64,000 nucleotides of DNA. Source: Alphaproteobacteria bacterium. GTDB lineage: Bacteria > Pseudomonadota > Alphaproteobacteria > CALKHQ01. The DNA lies in the NCBI GenBank assembly GCA_041396705.1, contig JAWKYB010000003.1, positions 248,001-312,000 on the forward strand, written 5' to 3'. Shown here piece after piece: positions 44,273 through 54,467 of this stretch; position 1 is the stretch's first letter, and the number at the start of each line of letters is the position of its first letter. The position numbers and the translations under genes were made by a program. A model generated the notes under the pieces. That model did not search any database. It saw only the letters and a list, made by a program, of their open reading frames with translations, and had not been told where the DNA came from.

Positions 44273-45196
44273 TCAGCGGTAGGTGCCGGCCAGATCCATG
44301 ACCATGGACGCGTTGTCCTTGGTCACGAAGCCGGGGCCCGACGGGATGTCGGCGCCGGGCAGCAGGCCGTACTTGTTGTAGAGGTCGAGCACGATGATCG
44401 GCAGGTAGCCCTGCAGATACTGCTGCTGGTCGATGGCGAAGGCGACGTCGCCGGCCTCGATGCCCTCGACCACGCCCGGAGTCAGGTCGAAGCAGCCCAG
44501 GTGGACCTGCCCGGCCAGGCCGAGTTCCTGCAGCGCGGCGCGGGCGGCCTCGCACACATGCGGGCCGGCGGCCAGCAGGCCGTCGATGGTCTCGTCCGAC
44601 GACACGGCCGCCGCGGTGCGGGCCTTGATCTCGGCCGGATCGTTGGTCACGTCGATCATGTTCAGCTCTTCGCCCAGGCCGTCGGCATAGCCCTGGCAGC
44701 GCTGCTCCAGGGCGACGTTGAACGCCTCTTGGTTCAGGCACAGGCCATGGGTGACGCCCTCGGCCTTGGCGCGCGCACCGCCGGCGGAGCCCGCCTCGTA
44801 TTCCGGCTGGCCGACATGCATCAGCACGCCCAGCGAGGCCGCGACGTCGGCGCCGGAGTTGATCGAGACCACCGGGATGCCGGCGGCGACGGCCGCCTTG
44901 ATCGGGCCGCCGAGGATGTCGGCGTCCGGGATCGAAACGACGATGCCGTCGGGGTTCTGCGCGGTCGCGGCCTCGACGATCTGGCCCATCTCGACCAGGT
45001 CGCCGGCCGACGGGTGGCGGTATTCCATCGTCGCGCCGACCGCGGCCGCGGCATCCTCGGCCCCGCGCTGCACCACAGGCCAGAACGGATCGGTGCCGGC
45101 GGTGTGGGTGATCACGATATAGTTTTCGGCGGCCGCCGCACCGGCGAATGCGACACTCAGCGCCGTCGCGGCGCACAGCCTCATCGAGAGCTTCAT
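44273..45196 (-). CDS. Monosaccharide ABC transporter substrate-binding protein
   Basis: A 307-residue periplasmic binding protein (Peripla_BP_4 fold). The signal peptide ends AGAAAAENY (about residue 23). Ligand-binding signatures are THTAGTDPFWPVVQRGAEDA, GIVVSIPDADILG and GIPVVSINSGADV. A GGGAGG SD precedes ATG 45196. First gene of a binding protein-permease-ATPase operon. Specificity not readable from sequence. Confidence 0.92.
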   Translation of the reverse strand: MKLSMRLCAATALSVAFAGAAAAENYIVITHTAGTDPFWPVVQRGAEDAAAAVGATMEYRHPSAGDLVEMGQIVEAATAQNPDGIVVSIPDADILGGPIKAAVAAGIPVVSINSGADVAASLGVLMHVGQPEYEAGSAGGARAKAEGVTHGLCLNQEAFNVALEQRCQGYADGLGEELNMIDVTNDPAEIKARTAAAVSSDETIDGLLAAGPHVCEAARAALQELGLAGQVHLGCFDLTPGVVEGIEAGDVAFAIDQQQYLQGYLPIIVLDLYNKYGLLPGADIPSGPGFVTKDNASMVMDLAGTYR

Positions 45197-45615
45197 CAGA
45201 CTACCTCCCATTGCAGTCGGTGGTTGTTGTGGCGTTCGATCGGGACGTTCCGTGCCCGGTCGCGGCCGGAACTGTCAGCAATCTGGCCGGCTTGTAAACC
45301 CCATTTTTGGCTTGCCGCGAAGCGTAAGACAAGCGGGTGCGGATGCCGGCCGCCGCCCCGCACCGCCGCACCCGCATCGCGATGCGGTCACGGTCGCGGT
45401 TTGACAGATCGGGTTCGGCTCGAAATAATCCCCCCTGGCGAGACGAGGCGCCCGTGCCAAATCCCTCGCTCGAACCCACCCCGATCAGCAAAAAAGAACG
45501 ACAAGCGTGACAGAGACGAGTTCTTTCCGGATCGGGCGAATAACATCGGGATGCTATCGCCCCTCCATGAACTCGCAGACAAGCCCCATACGAGTCCTCA
45601 AAACAGGAGACGTCG
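45197..45615. other. 419-bp divergent intergenic region between two ABC operons
   Basis: The left part holds the leader of the monosaccharide importer. The right part has the clearest promoter in the window (45401-45429) and a 180-nt leader of the peptide ABC operon, including an A-rich stretch (AGCAAAAAAGAACGACAAGC). No gene or RNA motif was recognised. Confidence 0.5.
45401..45429 (+). promoter_or_regulatory. Sigma-70-type promoter of the peptide ABC operon
   Basis: A perfect -35 TTGACA (45401-45406), a 17-bp spacer and -10 AATAAT (45424-45429, 5/6 match). Transcription would start near 45436, giving a leader of about 180 nt before the binding-protein ATG at 45616. Confidence 0.75.
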
Positions 45616-47260
45616 ATGTCTGAGAAACCCTGGTGGAAATCTGCCCATCCCGCGCTTCCGGAAGTTGCCGAGCAGCTGCGACGGGAAGAGATCGGCCGGC
45701 GGGAATTCGTTCGGACCGCGACGCTGCTCGGCATGAGCGCCGGCGCGGCCTATGCGCTGGCGGGCGAGCTCTCCGGCACCGGCATCGCCGGCAAGGCGCA
45801 GGCGCAGGACGGCACGCCGCAGATGGGCGGCAGCCTGCGCGTCGGCATGCGGGTGCAGGAGATGAAGGACCCGGCGGTGTTCGACTGGACCGAGAAGTCG
45901 AACCAGGCGCGCCACATTCTCGAATATCTCGCCCACACCGACGAGAACAACGTCACCACCCCCTATCTGCTGGAGAGCTGGCAGCCGTCCGAGGACCTGA
46001 AGACCTGGACGCTGAACCTGCGCCAGGGGGTGAAATGGAACAACGGCGACGACTTCGTCGCCGAGGACGTGGCCCACAACTTCCGCCGCTGGATCGACCC
46101 GGAGACCGGCTCGTCGAACGCGGCGCTGTTCTCGCCGCTGCCTGAATCCGGCATCGAGGTCGCCGACCCGCACACCGTTGTGCTGCACCTCGACAAGCCG
46201 CTGCTGGCGGTGCCGGAGAACCTGTACAACTACCCGACCGCGATCGTGCACCGCAGCTTCGACGAGATGGGCGCCGACCTGGAGGCGAACCCGATCGGCA
46301 CCGGGCCGTTCGAGCTGGCCGAGTTCGCGGTCGGCGGCATCTGCCGCCTGCGCAAGCGCAACCCGGCCGACTACTGGGGCGACGAGGTCTATCTCGACGA
46401 GATCGTCTATTCCGATTTCGGCGAGGGCACCGGGCCGACCGTGCAGGCGCTGCTCGCCGGCGAGGTCGACACGGTCTACGAGATCGGCATCGACGAGATC
46501 GCCATCGTCGAGGAACACGCCGACCTGGAGGTGCTGCAGGCGATCACCGCCCAGACCGGCGTCGCGCGGATGCGGGTGACCGAGGCGCCGTTCGACGACG
46601 TGCGCGTGCGCCAGGCCGTCGTCGCCTGCATGGATCACGCCCGCCTGCTCGACGTCGGCTACCAGGGCCGCGGCGCGCCGGCCGAGAACCATCATGTCTG
46701 CCCGATCCACCCGGAGTATTTCGCGCTGCCTCGGCTGCGCCAGGATTACGACCGGGCCCGGGCGCTGTTGGCCGAGGCCGGCCATGGCGACGGCCTCAAC
46801 ATCACCATCGACGTGCGCAACGCGCCCAGCTGGGAATCCAACACCATGCAGGCGTTCAAGGAGATGCTGGAGCCGGCCGGCATCAACCTGACGCTGAACG
46901 TGATGCCGGACTCGCAGTTCTGGGAGATCTGGGACAAGACCCCGTTCGGCTTCACCGCCTGGACCCACCGCCCGCTCGGCGTGATGGTGCTGAACCTGGC
47001 CTATCGCAGCGGCGAGGCCTGGAACAGAGCGCCTATGCCAATCCGGAGTTCGATGCGGCGCTCGACGTCGCCAACGGCATCGTCGACCCGCTGGAGCGGG
47101 CCAGGCAGATGGAAGCGGTCGAGACCATCCTGCAGAACGACGCGGTGGTCGCCCAGCCGCTGTGGCGCGCGGTGTTCACCGCCGCCAACCGGCGGGTGAT
47201 GGGCGGCGCTGCCACCCGACCTTCTACCACCAGTTCAACAAGGTCTGGCTGGGCGCGTGA
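45616..47260 (+). pseudogene. Peptide-type ABC binding protein, Tat-exported, two frameshifts
   Basis: A family 5 (Dpp/Opp-type) solute-binding protein. The twin-arginine signal is GRREFVRTATLLGMSAG (residues 27-43). The body is intact to about residue 470. Near 47026, AACAGAGCG in place of the expected AACGAGAGCG moves the correct reading to the next frame (YANPEFDAALDVANGI, then NDAVVAQPLWRAVFTAANRR). Near 47208 a second one-base loss moves it again to HPTFYHQFNKVWLGA and stop 47260. As written, the frame ends early at 47199 with a nonsense tail. Each lesion is one missing base, so either sequencing errors or a young pseudogene. An ACAGGAG SD is present. Confidence 0.85.
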
Positions 47261-47284
47261 CCGCCGCCGCGCAAGCGGCGAACG

Positions 47285-47366
47285 CCGGCGGCGCCGCGGC
47301 GCGCCGCCGGAGCGGCCCGGCAGGACGCGGGCCCCGCCGCCATGCATTCGGGTTGCACGCGGGGCC
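47285..47366 (+). other. Two G+C-rich hairpins between binding-protein and permease genes
   Basis: CCGGCGGCGC/GCGCCGCCGG (47285-47310, 10-bp stem, 6-nt loop) and GGCCCCGC/GCGGGGCC (47330-47366, 8-bp stem, long loop). Neither has a U-tract. They sit where attenuating hairpins lie in the other ABC operons of this window. Confidence 0.5.
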
Positions 47367-47408
47367 GGGCACGGCCCGGCCGGCACCGCGGCGGGCTCGG
47401 TCGATGCG

Positions 47409-48344
47409 ATGATCGCGCTGATCGTCCGCCGCATCGGCCTGACCCTGCTGACCATGCTGGTGGTCTCGATCCTGCTGTTCCTGATCTTCGAACTGCGGGT
47501 CGACCAGGTCGCGTTGAAGGTTCTCGGGCCATACTCGTCGCTGGAGCAGCGGCAGATCTGGCTCGAGAACAACGGCTATTTCGACCCGCTGTGGCAGCGC
47601 TACCTGCGCTGGCTGGGCGGGGCGCTGGTCGGCGACTTCGGCGAATCGGTCCAGTTCAAGCGGCCGGTCAACGAGGTGCTGTGGCCGCGCCTGGGCAACA
47701 CCGCGCTGCTCGGCGCCGTGGCGATGGCGGTGATCATCCCGCTGTCGCTGGCTCTCGGTGTCCTCGCCGGCATGCGCGAGGGCTCGGTGCGCGACCGGGC
47801 GATCTCGGTGACCGCGATCGTCACCACGTCGATCCCGGAATTCGCCAGCGCGATGTTCCTGATCGCGATCTTCGCGGTCGCGCTCGACAACGTGCTGCCG
47901 GGCACCACCAGCATGGCCGACGGCATCAGCGCGCGCGAGCTGGTGCTGCCGGCACTGGTGCTGATCCTCTACGACTTCGGCTATGTGGCGCGGATGACGC
48001 GGGCCTCGATGGCCGAGGTGATGACCACCCACTACATCCGCACCGCGGTGCTGAAGGGGCTGCCGCGCAATCGCATCATCATCAAGCACGCGCTCAGGAA
48101 CGCGCTGATCCCGCCGTTCACGGTGATCATGCTGCAGTTCAACTGGCTGCTGTCGGGCGTGATCGTGGTCGAGGTCGCCTTCGCCTACAAGGGCTTCGGC
48201 TACCTGCTGTTCGAGGCGGCGAAGAACGACGACCTCTACGTGATCCAGGCCTGCACCATGGTTGCCGTGCTGGTCGCGGTGGCGACCCAGACCATTTCCG
48301 ACATCGGCTACGGGTTCCTCAACCCGCGGATCCGGTTCGGATGA
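47409..48344 (+). CDS. Peptide-type ABC permease (DppB/OppB-like)
   Basis: A 311-residue permease with six TM segments. The first TM is typical (LIVRRIGLTLLTMLVVSILL), followed by a periplasmic loop with WLGGALVGDFGESVQFKRPV. The EAA loop is HYIRTAVLKGLPRNRIIIKH and then ALRNALIPPFTVI. ATG 47409 is the first Met of the hydrophobic N-terminus. It lies 10 bp before the second permease. Confidence 0.93.
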   Translation: MIALIVRRIGLTLLTMLVVSILLFLIFELRVDQVALKVLGPYSSLEQRQIWLENNGYFDPLWQRYLRWLGGALVGDFGESVQFKRPVNEVLWPRLGNTALLGAVAMAVIIPLSLALGVLAGMREGSVRDRAISVTAIVTTSIPEFASAMFLIAIFAVALDNVLPGTTSMADGISARELVLPALVLILYDFGYVARMTRASMAEVMTTHYIRTAVLKGLPRNRIIIKHALRNALIPPFTVIMLQFNWLLSGVIVVEVAFAYKGFGYLLFEAAKNDDLYVIQACTMVAVLVAVATQTISDIGYGFLNPRIRFG

Positions 48345-48354
48345 GGGCCGCGCC

Positions 48355-49695
48355 ATGACCACGCAGGAGCATCGCCTGTCCGACGGCACCGTGGCCCGGC
48401 CCGGGGGCAGCGGCCGGCGGGCGCTGGCCCGGCTGTGGGCGCAGGTCGCGCTAATCCGCGAATCCCGGGTCGGGCTGGTCGGCGTCGCGATCATCGGCTT
48501 CTGGATCGTCGTCGCCTGCCTTGCCGACCTGATCGCGCCCTACGACCCGAATGCCAGCGTCAGCAGTCGGTTTGTCGACGTGTTCTCCAGCGCGCCGATC
48601 AGCCCTGGCGCCTACGACAGCCTGCAGGTGCGCGTCGACGGACTGCCGGCGGGCTATGCGCTGTCGCAAGGCGCCGCCGCGGACGGCGGCTGGATCGTGC
48701 CGGGACGCGACGCCGCCGCGGCGACGCTGACGCTGCCTGAGGGCGCCGGCGGCACCGTGACGCTGACGCTGGCCGCCCGCGACGCGGACGGCCCGGTCAG
48801 CGCCGGCAGCGTCACGGTCGACATCGACGCCGCGCTGGCGGCGCGCACGGCGGAGCAGGCGGAACCGGACCCCTATGCCGCCTATGGGCAGCAGCAGGGT
48901 CAGCAGCAGGGTCAGCAGCAGGGTCAGCAACAGGACTACAGCAACGCATACGGCCAGACTCCGCAGCCGGACGAGGCGGAGCAGGGGCCGGCCTCCATCG
49001 CCGTCGACCTGACCCAGGGCCTGCCGATCTGGTTCGCCTTCGGCACCGACCACCTGGGCCGCGACATCCTCTCGCGCATCATCCACGGCTCGCGCACCGT
49101 GCTGATCTACGCGCCGCTCGCCACCTTCTGCGCCTATGTCGTCGGCATCCTGCTCGGCCTCGCCGCCGGCTATTATCGCGGCTTCATGGACACGGCGCTC
49201 AGCTTCGTCGCCAACGTCATCCTCGCCTTCCCGGTGCTGGTCCTCTACATCATCACCATCAGCCTGATCGGCGCCTCCGGCATCAACATCGTCATCGCCG
49301 TCACCTTCGCCAGCGCGCCCGGCATCATGCGCATCGTGCGCGGGCTGACCCTCGACCTGCGCAACCGCGAATACATCGCCGCCGCCCAGACCCGGGGCGA
49401 AAGCGCCTGGTACATCATGCTGGTCGAGCTGCTGCCGAACGCACGCGGCCCGCTGATCGTCGATGCCTGCCTGCGGCTCGGCTATGTCACCATCACCATC
49501 GGCGTGCTCGGCTTCCTCGGCCTCGGCCTGCCGCCGCCGGACCCGGACTGGGGGGGCATGGTCAATGCCGCCCGCGAGAACGGCGCGCTCAGCAACATGC
49601 ACACCGCGCTGTTCCCGTGCCTGGCCATCTCCTCGCTGGTGCTCGGCCTCAACCTGCTGGCCGACGGCCTGCGTGAAGTCTCGTTGAAGGATTGA
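48355..49695 (+). CDS. Peptide-type ABC permease (DppC-like) with large periplasmic insertion
   Basis: A 446-residue permease; DppC/OppC proteins are normally about 280-310. TM1 is about residues 40-63 (LVGVAIIGFWIVVACLADLI). The usual join to FGTDHLGRDILSRIIHG occurs only at residue 229. The insertion, residues about 66-228, would be periplasmic. It holds a beta-rich stretch (LTLPEGAGGTVTLTLAARDA, possibly Ig-like) and four GQQQ units. The remaining TM segments and EAA loop (IAAAQTRGESAWYIMLVELL) are normal. It may contact the binding protein or murein. Confidence 0.93.
   Translation: MTTQEHRLSDGTVARPGGSGRRALARLWAQVALIRESRVGLVGVAIIGFWIVVACLADLIAPYDPNASVSSRFVDVFSSAPISPGAYDSLQVRVDGLPAGYALSQGAAADGGWIVPGRDAAAATLTLPEGAGGTVTLTLAARDADGPVSAGSVTVDIDAALAARTAEQAEPDPYAAYGQQQGQQQGQQQGQQQDYSNAYGQTPQPDEAEQGPASIAVDLTQGLPIWFAFGTDHLGRDILSRIIHGSRTVLIYAPLATFCAYVVGILLGLAAGYYRGFMDTALSFVANVILAFPVLVLYIITISLIGASGINIVIAVTFASAPGIMRIVRGLTLDLRNREYIAAAQTRGESAWYIMLVELLPNARGPLIVDACLRLGYVTITIGVLGFLGLGLPPPDPDWGGMVNAARENGALSNMHTALFPCLAISSLVLGLNLLADGLREVSLKD
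48889..48936 (+). repeat. 12-bp tandem repeat coding GQQQ units
   Basis: CAGCAGCAGGGT occurs three times in tandem (48889-48924), followed by a diverged fourth copy CAGCAACAGGAC. It encodes a Gln-rich spacer in the periplasmic insertion of the DppC-like permease. Copy number could vary by slippage. Confidence 0.9.
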
Positions 49696-49700
49696 GCGGA

Positions 49701-51794
49701 ATGGCCGAACGGACGGGACCGCCGCTGCTGGAGATCGAGAATCTCTGCATCTCCTATTTCACCCGGGCCGGAGAGATCCCGGCGGTGATCGACTTCAGCC
49801 TGACGCTGGACGCCGGCGAGGCCGTCGGTCTGGTCGGCGAGTCCGGCTGCGGCAAGTCGACCGTGGCGATGGCGGTGATGCGCTATCTCGGCAAGGCCGG
49901 CCGCATCGTCGGCGGGTCGCTGCGCTTCAAGGGCCGCGACATGCTGGCGATGTCGGAGGAAGAGCTGCGCCAGCTGCGCGGGGCCGAGATCGCGATGGTC
50001 TATCAGGAGCCGATGGCGAGCCTGAACCCATCGATGAAGATCGGCGAACAGCTTGTTGAAGTACCGATCTTTCACGAGCGGATCGGACGGGCGGAAGCGC
50101 GGGATCGCGCGCGCCGCATGCTGGCCGACGTGCGCCTGCCCGACCCCGACCGGGTGATGGATGCCTATCCGCACCAGATCTCCGGCGGCCAGCAGCAACG
50201 CGTGGTGATCGCGATGGCGCTGCTGTCCAACCCGTCGCTGCTGCTGCTCGACGAGCCGACCACCGCGCTCGACGTCACGGTCGAGGCCGGCATCGTCGAG
50301 CTGATCGCCGAGATCAGCGAGCGCTTCGGCACCGGCATGCTCTACATCTCGCACAACCTGGGCCTGATCCGGGAGACCTGCGACCGGCTGTGCGTGATGT
50401 ACTCCGGCCAGGCGGTGGAAACCGGCAGCATCGGCGCCGTGTTCGACCGCTCGCTGCACCCCTATACCCGCGGCCTGTTCCGCTGCATCGCGCTGCCCAG
50501 CGCCGACCGCTTCGCCCGTCCGCTGACCCCGATCCGGGGCAACCTGCCGCTGCCGCACCAGCGGCCGCCGGGCTGCTTCTTCGGGCCGCGTTGCGACCAC
50601 TTCGAGGCCGGCCGCTGCGATGCCCGGCCAATCGACATGGAGCGCGCCGGCGGCAGCCACGCCGTGCGCTGCCTGCGCTGGCAGGAGATCGACTGGACTG
50701 CCGGCCAGGGCGAGGCGGTGGCGTTCGAGCCGGTCGACCCGGGCCCGCCGGTGCTGCAGGTGCAGGCGCTGAGCAAGCACTATGCGGTCGGCGAGGCCGG
50801 CATGGCCGCGGTGGTTGGCGGCGGCGCCGTGCGCACGATCAAGGCGAACGAGGACCTGACCTTCACCGCCCACCAGGGCGAGACGGTCGCGATCGTGGGC
50901 GAGTCCGGCTGTGGCAAGTCGACCTTCGCCAAGGTGCTGACCGGGCTGGAGACCGCGACCGACGGCAAGCTGGTGTTCATGGGCGAGGACATCGCGCAGA
51001 CCGAAGTGCAGAACCGCTCCTCGCAGCAGATCAGCGATCTGCAGATGGTGTTCCAGAACCCGTTCGACACGCTGAACCCGAGCCAGACAGTCGGCGCCCA
51101 GATCGCCCGGGTGATCCGCAAATTCGGCATCGAGCGGGATCCCGGCAAGGTGCGCGGCCGCATGCTCGACCTGCTCGACCTGGTCAAGCTGCCGCGCGAC
51201 TTCGCCCGGCGCCGGCCGCGCCAGCTCAGCGGCGGCCAGAAGCAGCGCGTCGGTATCGCGCGGGCATTTGCCGGCGAGCCGAAGACGGTGATCGCCGACG
51301 AGCCGGTCTCGGCCCTCGACGTCTCGGTCGCGGCCGCGGTGACCGGGCTGCTGCTCGACCTGCAGCGGCGCAACCGGACCACGCTGCTGTTCATCAGCCA
51401 CGATCTCGGCGTCGTCCGCTACCTGGCCGACCGCATCGTGGTGATGTACCTGGGCCGGATCATGGAGCAGGGTGCGGCGCAGCAGATCTTCGAGCCGCCC
51501 TACCACCCCTATACCGAGGCGCTGCTGGCCGCCGCGCCGGTGGCCGATACCCACGTCGACAAGCGCCGCATCATCCTCGAGGGCGCGCTGCCCAGCCCGC
51601 TGGATCCGCCGAAGGGCTGCCCGTTCGCCAGCCGCTGCCCGCGCAAGATCGGCGCCGTCTGCGATACCACGCCGCCGCCGGTGCAGGAGGCGGCGGCAGG
51701 GCATCGGATCGCCTGCCACATCCCGTTGGACGACCTGCGCGCGGTGGCGCCGGTCTTCACCGTCGCCGGCGAGCCGGACCTGGCGGCGGAATAG
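49701..51794 (+). CDS. Fused peptide-type ABC ATPases (DppD-DppF-like)
   Basis: A 697-residue protein with two complete NBDs. NBD1: Walker [18 protein letters not shown], signature [15 protein letters not shown], Walker [16 protein letters not shown]2: Walker [18 protein letters not shown], signature [15 protein letters not shown], Walker [13 protein letters not shown]. Each ends in the oligopeptide ATPase C-terminal region with Cys clusters ([16 protein letters not shown] and [16 protein letters not shown]) that bind an [4Fe-4S] cluster in relatives. ATG 49701 is 5 bp after the permease stop. Fused forms such as GsiA/YejF are known. Confidence 0.95.
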   Translation: MAERTGPPLLEIENLCISYFTRAGEIPAVIDFSLTLDAGEAVGLVGESGCGKSTVAMAVMRYLGKAGRIVGGSLRFKGRDMLAMSEEELRQLRGAEIAMVYQEPMASLNPSMKIGEQLVEVPIFHERIGRAEARDRARRMLADVRLPDPDRVMDAYPHQISGGQQQRVVIAMALLSNPSLLLLDEPTTALDVTVEAGIVELIAEISERFGTGMLYISHNLGLIRETCDRLCVMYSGQAVETGSIGAVFDRSLHPYTRGLFRCIALPSADRFARPLTPIRGNLPLPHQRPPGCFFGPRCDHFEAGRCDARPIDMERAGGSHAVRCLRWQEIDWTAGQGEAVAFEPVDPGPPVLQVQALSKHYAVGEAGMAAVVGGGAVRTIKANEDLTFTAHQGETVAIVGESGCGKSTFAKVLTGLETATDGKLVFMGEDIAQTEVQNRSSQQISDLQMVFQNPFDTLNPSQTVGAQIARVIRKFGIERDPGKVRGRMLDLLDLVKLPRDFARRRPRQLSGGQKQRVGIARAFAGEPKTVIADEPVSALDVSVAAAVTGLLLDLQRRNRTTLLFISHDLGVVRYLADRIVVMYLGRIMEQGAAQQIFEPPYHPYTEALLAAAPVADTHVDKRRIILEGALPSPLDPPKGCPFASRCPRKIGAVCDTTPPPVQEAAAGHRIACHIPLDDLRAVAPVFTVAGEPDLAAE

Positions 51795-51806
51795 CCCGCC
51801 GGCCGT

Positions 51807-52277
51807 TCACGCGTAGGGCGTTCCGTCCTTGCGCCGGAAGGTGCCGCCGGCGTTGCGCTGCGGCAGGTCCAGATCGATGTCGGAATAATGGGCGTCGTCG
51901 TCGGCCTTGCGGCTGCCGATGTCCAGGAAGACGACCGGCTGGTCGGTGCGGTTGACCAGATGGTGCCCGTTGGCCTCGCCCGCCTTGAATCCGGCGCACA
52001 TGCCCGGCGCCAACGGCGTCTCGCCGTCGTTGGTCACCAGCGTCGGTGTGCCCGACAGGACATAGACGAACTCGTCCTCCTGCGTGTGCCAGTGCCGCTG
52101 CGACGACCAGGTCGCCGGCGGCAGCGTCACCAGGTTGACGCCGAAGTCGTTGAGGCCGAACTCGTCGCCCAGCTTCGCCTTCGCCTTGCCCAGGCAGGGC
52201 TGGTCGAACGGCGCCGGATAGCCGGCGCCGAGCCGCACCGCCACATCGGCCGCCGCAATCGCGATTTTCTTCGTCAT
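51807..52277 (-). CDS. Cupin domain protein
   Basis: A 156-residue single cupin. Motif 1 is RHWHTQEDEFVYVLSGTPTL (metal ligands His, His, Glu), and motif 2 is GMCAGFKAGEANGHHLVNRT. Similar small cupins are annotated as transcriptional-regulator-like or mannose isomerase-like, but the function is unknown. It converges with the ABC ATPase gene, 12 bp apart, and is divergent from the DUF2330 gene. Confidence 0.85.
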   Translation of the reverse strand: MTKKIAIAAADVAVRLGAGYPAPFDQPCLGKAKAKLGDEFGLNDFGVNLVTLPPATWSSQRHWHTQEDEFVYVLSGTPTLVTNDGETPLAPGMCAGFKAGEANGHHLVNRTDQPVVFLDIGSRKADDDAHYSDIDLDLPQRNAGGTFRRKDGTPYA

Positions 52278-52471
52278 GTCAGTCCATTCCCCCGATTTTC
52301 TCGTGTGTTTTTCCGGCCGCGGGCGCGGCCGACCGGCCGGGCGCGTCGCGGCGGAGGCCGGCGCCCGGGCCGCCGCACGGTTCTAATGTGCGCGCCGGCA
52401 CCGGGCATGCAACAATGGCGATCGATGCCGGCGCACGCGCCCGTCCCCGGCCGGCAGACAGGGAGAATGGA

Positions 52472-53752
52472 ATGAGGACCCGGCTTCGCCTTTCCCTCGC
52501 CGCGCTCGGCTGCGCCGCCGCGCTCGCGCTGCCGGTCGCATCGGCCGCCGCGTTCTGCGGATTCTACGTGGCGCAGGCCGGCACCAGCCTGTTCAACCAG
52601 GCCTCCAAGGTGGTGCTGGTCCGCGACGGCGACCGCACCACGATCACCATGGCCAACGACTATCAGGGCGAGCTGACCGAGTTCGCGATCGTCATCCCGG
52701 TGCCGTCCGTGCTGGACCGCGACCAGATCGACGTCGCCGAGCCGGCGGTGATCGATCATCTCGACGCCTATACCGCGCCGCGGCTGGTCGAGTATCACGA
52801 CTTCGATCCCTGCAACATCCCGATGCCCACCGCCGCGCCGCTGCTCACCGACTCCGCGCCGCAGCCGGAACTGCGCGCCAACTCGCTGGGCGTGACCATC
52901 GAGGCGCAATACACCGTCGGCGAGTACGACATCCTGATCCTGTCGGCCGACGAGAGCGCGGGCCTGCAGCTCTGGCTGTCGGCCAACGGCTACCAGGTGC
53001 CGCAGCGGGCCGAGCCGGTGCTGCGCCGCTATCTGGAGGCCGGCATGAAGTTCTTCGTCGCCCGGGTCAACCTGAAGCAGCAGACCAGCCTCGGCTTCAG
53101 CTACCTGCGCCCGCTGCAGATCTCGTTCCGCTCGCCGGCCTTCATGCTGCCGATCCACCTGGGCATGATCAACGCAGCCGGCCCGCAGGAGCTGTTCGTG
53201 TTCGCGCTCAGCCGGCGCGGCCGGGTCGAGACCGCGAACTACCCGGTGCACGAGTTGCCGGCGGGAGTGGGCGTGCCGCTCTACATCGAGGACGAGTTCG
53301 CCGACTTCTACAAGGCCCTGTTCGACCTGCAGGTCGAGAATGCCGACATGCGTGCGGTGTTCCTGGAATATGCGTGGGACATGAGCTGGTGCGACCCCTG
53401 CGCCGCCGATCCGCTCTCCGACGCGGAGCTGGCCGCGCTCGGCGTCGACTGGCTGGCCGGCGGCGACGGTGCCGCGCCGGACGTCCACGTCACCCGCCTG
53501 CATCTGCGTTACACCGCCGAGGCGTTCCCCGAGGACCTGATGTTCCGCGAGACCGACAACCGCGAGAACTTCCAGGGCCGCTATATCCTGAACCATCCCT
53601 GGTCGGGCGAGGCGACCTGCCCCGAGGCCGAGGCCTATCTCGACAACCTGCCGGACCGCTTCCGCGACGAGGCCGAGAATCTGACCCGCCTGACCGGGTG
53701 GGACTTCGATACCATCCGCCAGCGGATGGCACAGACCGGCCAGGCGTTCTGA
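52472..53752 (+). CDS. Exported DUF2330 family protein
   Basis: A 426-residue secreted or membrane-associated protein. The signal peptide ends VASAAAFCGFYV; Cys29-G-F-Y-V at the mature N-terminus is the DUF2330 hallmark. Further family stretches are MANDYQGELTEFAIVIPVPS and KFFVARVNLKQQT. Four Cys in the second half (MSWCDPCAA) may form disulfides. Function unknown. GGGAG SD before ATG 52472. Followed 28 bp later by the D-lyxose isomerase gene. Confidence 0.88.
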   Translation: MRTRLRLSLAALGCAAALALPVASAAAFCGFYVAQAGTSLFNQASKVVLVRDGDRTTITMANDYQGELTEFAIVIPVPSVLDRDQIDVAEPAVIDHLDAYTAPRLVEYHDFDPCNIPMPTAAPLLTDSAPQPELRANSLGVTIEAQYTVGEYDILILSADESAGLQLWLSANGYQVPQRAEPVLRRYLEAGMKFFVARVNLKQQTSLGFSYLRPLQISFRSPAFMLPIHLGMINAAGPQELFVFALSRRGRVETANYPVHELPAGVGVPLYIEDEFADFYKALFDLQVENADMRAVFLEYAWDMSWCDPCAADPLSDAELAALGVDWLAGGDGAAPDVHVTRLHLRYTAEAFPEDLMFRETDNRENFQGRYILNHPWSGEATCPEAEAYLDNLPDRFRDEAENLTRLTGWDFDTIRQRMAQTGQAF

Positions 53753-53780
53753 GCCGCGCACATTTTCCTGGGGAGGAATC

Positions 53781-54467
53781 ATGAAACGATCCGAGATCAA
53801 TGCGATCCTGGCCGAGGCCGAGGATTTCCTGCGCGAGCAGCGCTTCTTCCTGCCGCCGTTCGCCGCCTGGGGTCCGGACGACTGGGCCGGCATGGGCGAG
53901 GAAGCGCGCGAGATCGTCGACAACCAGCTCGGCTGGGACATCACCGACTTCGGCACCGGCGACTTCGGTCAATGCGGCCTCGCCCTGTTCACGCTGCGCA
54001 ACGGCTCGGTGGCCAACGTCAAGTCCGGCACCGGCAAGACCTATTGCGAGAAGATCGCGGTGATGCGCCAGGACCAGCGCTGCCCGATGCACCACCACTT
54101 CGTGAAGGTCGAGGACATCATCAACCGCGGCACCGCCCCGCTGGCGATCACGCTGCAGGAGGCGGACGGCGACGGCCGGCCCAGCGACCAGCCGGTAACG
54201 GTCAGCATGGACGGAGTCCGCCGCACGGTGAAGGCGGGCGACACGGTGGTGCTGCGCGCCGGCGAGAGCATCACGCTGCTTCCGGGCTGCTACCACGCGC
54301 TGTGGGCGCCGGAAGGGGAGGTGATGTTCGGCGAGGTGTCGGTGGTCAACGACGACCACGCCGACAATCGGTTCCTGCAGCCGGTCGGCCGGTTCCCGGA
54401 GATCGACGAGGACGAGGCGCCGCGCCGCCTGCTGGTGCAGGACTACGGGCGCTACTGGCGGGCGTGA
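53781..54467 (+). CDS. D-lyxose isomerase (cupin sugar isomerase)
   Basis: A 228-residue cupin isomerase interconverting D-lyxose and D-xylulose (or D-mannose and D-fructose). The metal site is in CPMHHHFVKVEDIINRG with a second ligand in LLPGCYHALWAPEG. The N-terminus MKRSEINAILAEAEDFLREQ and LPPFAAWGPDDW match the family. A GGGGAGGA SD precedes it. The next gene overlaps its stop as GTGA. Confidence 0.92.
   Translation: MKRSEINAILAEAEDFLREQRFFLPPFAAWGPDDWAGMGEEAREIVDNQLGWDITDFGTGDFGQCGLALFTLRNGSVANVKSGTGKTYCEKIAVMRQDQRCPMHHHFVKVEDIINRGTAPLAITLQEADGDGRPSDQPVTVSMDGVRRTVKAGDTVVLRAGESITLLPGCYHALWAPEGEVMFGEVSVVNDDHADNRFLQPVGRFPEIDEDEAPRRLLVQDYGRYWRA

Noticed and set aside
53308..53493. Small minus-strand frame opposite the DUF2330 gene
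   Set aside because: It is a Ser/Ala-rich shadow of the DUF2330 gene with no SD and no homologue-like features.
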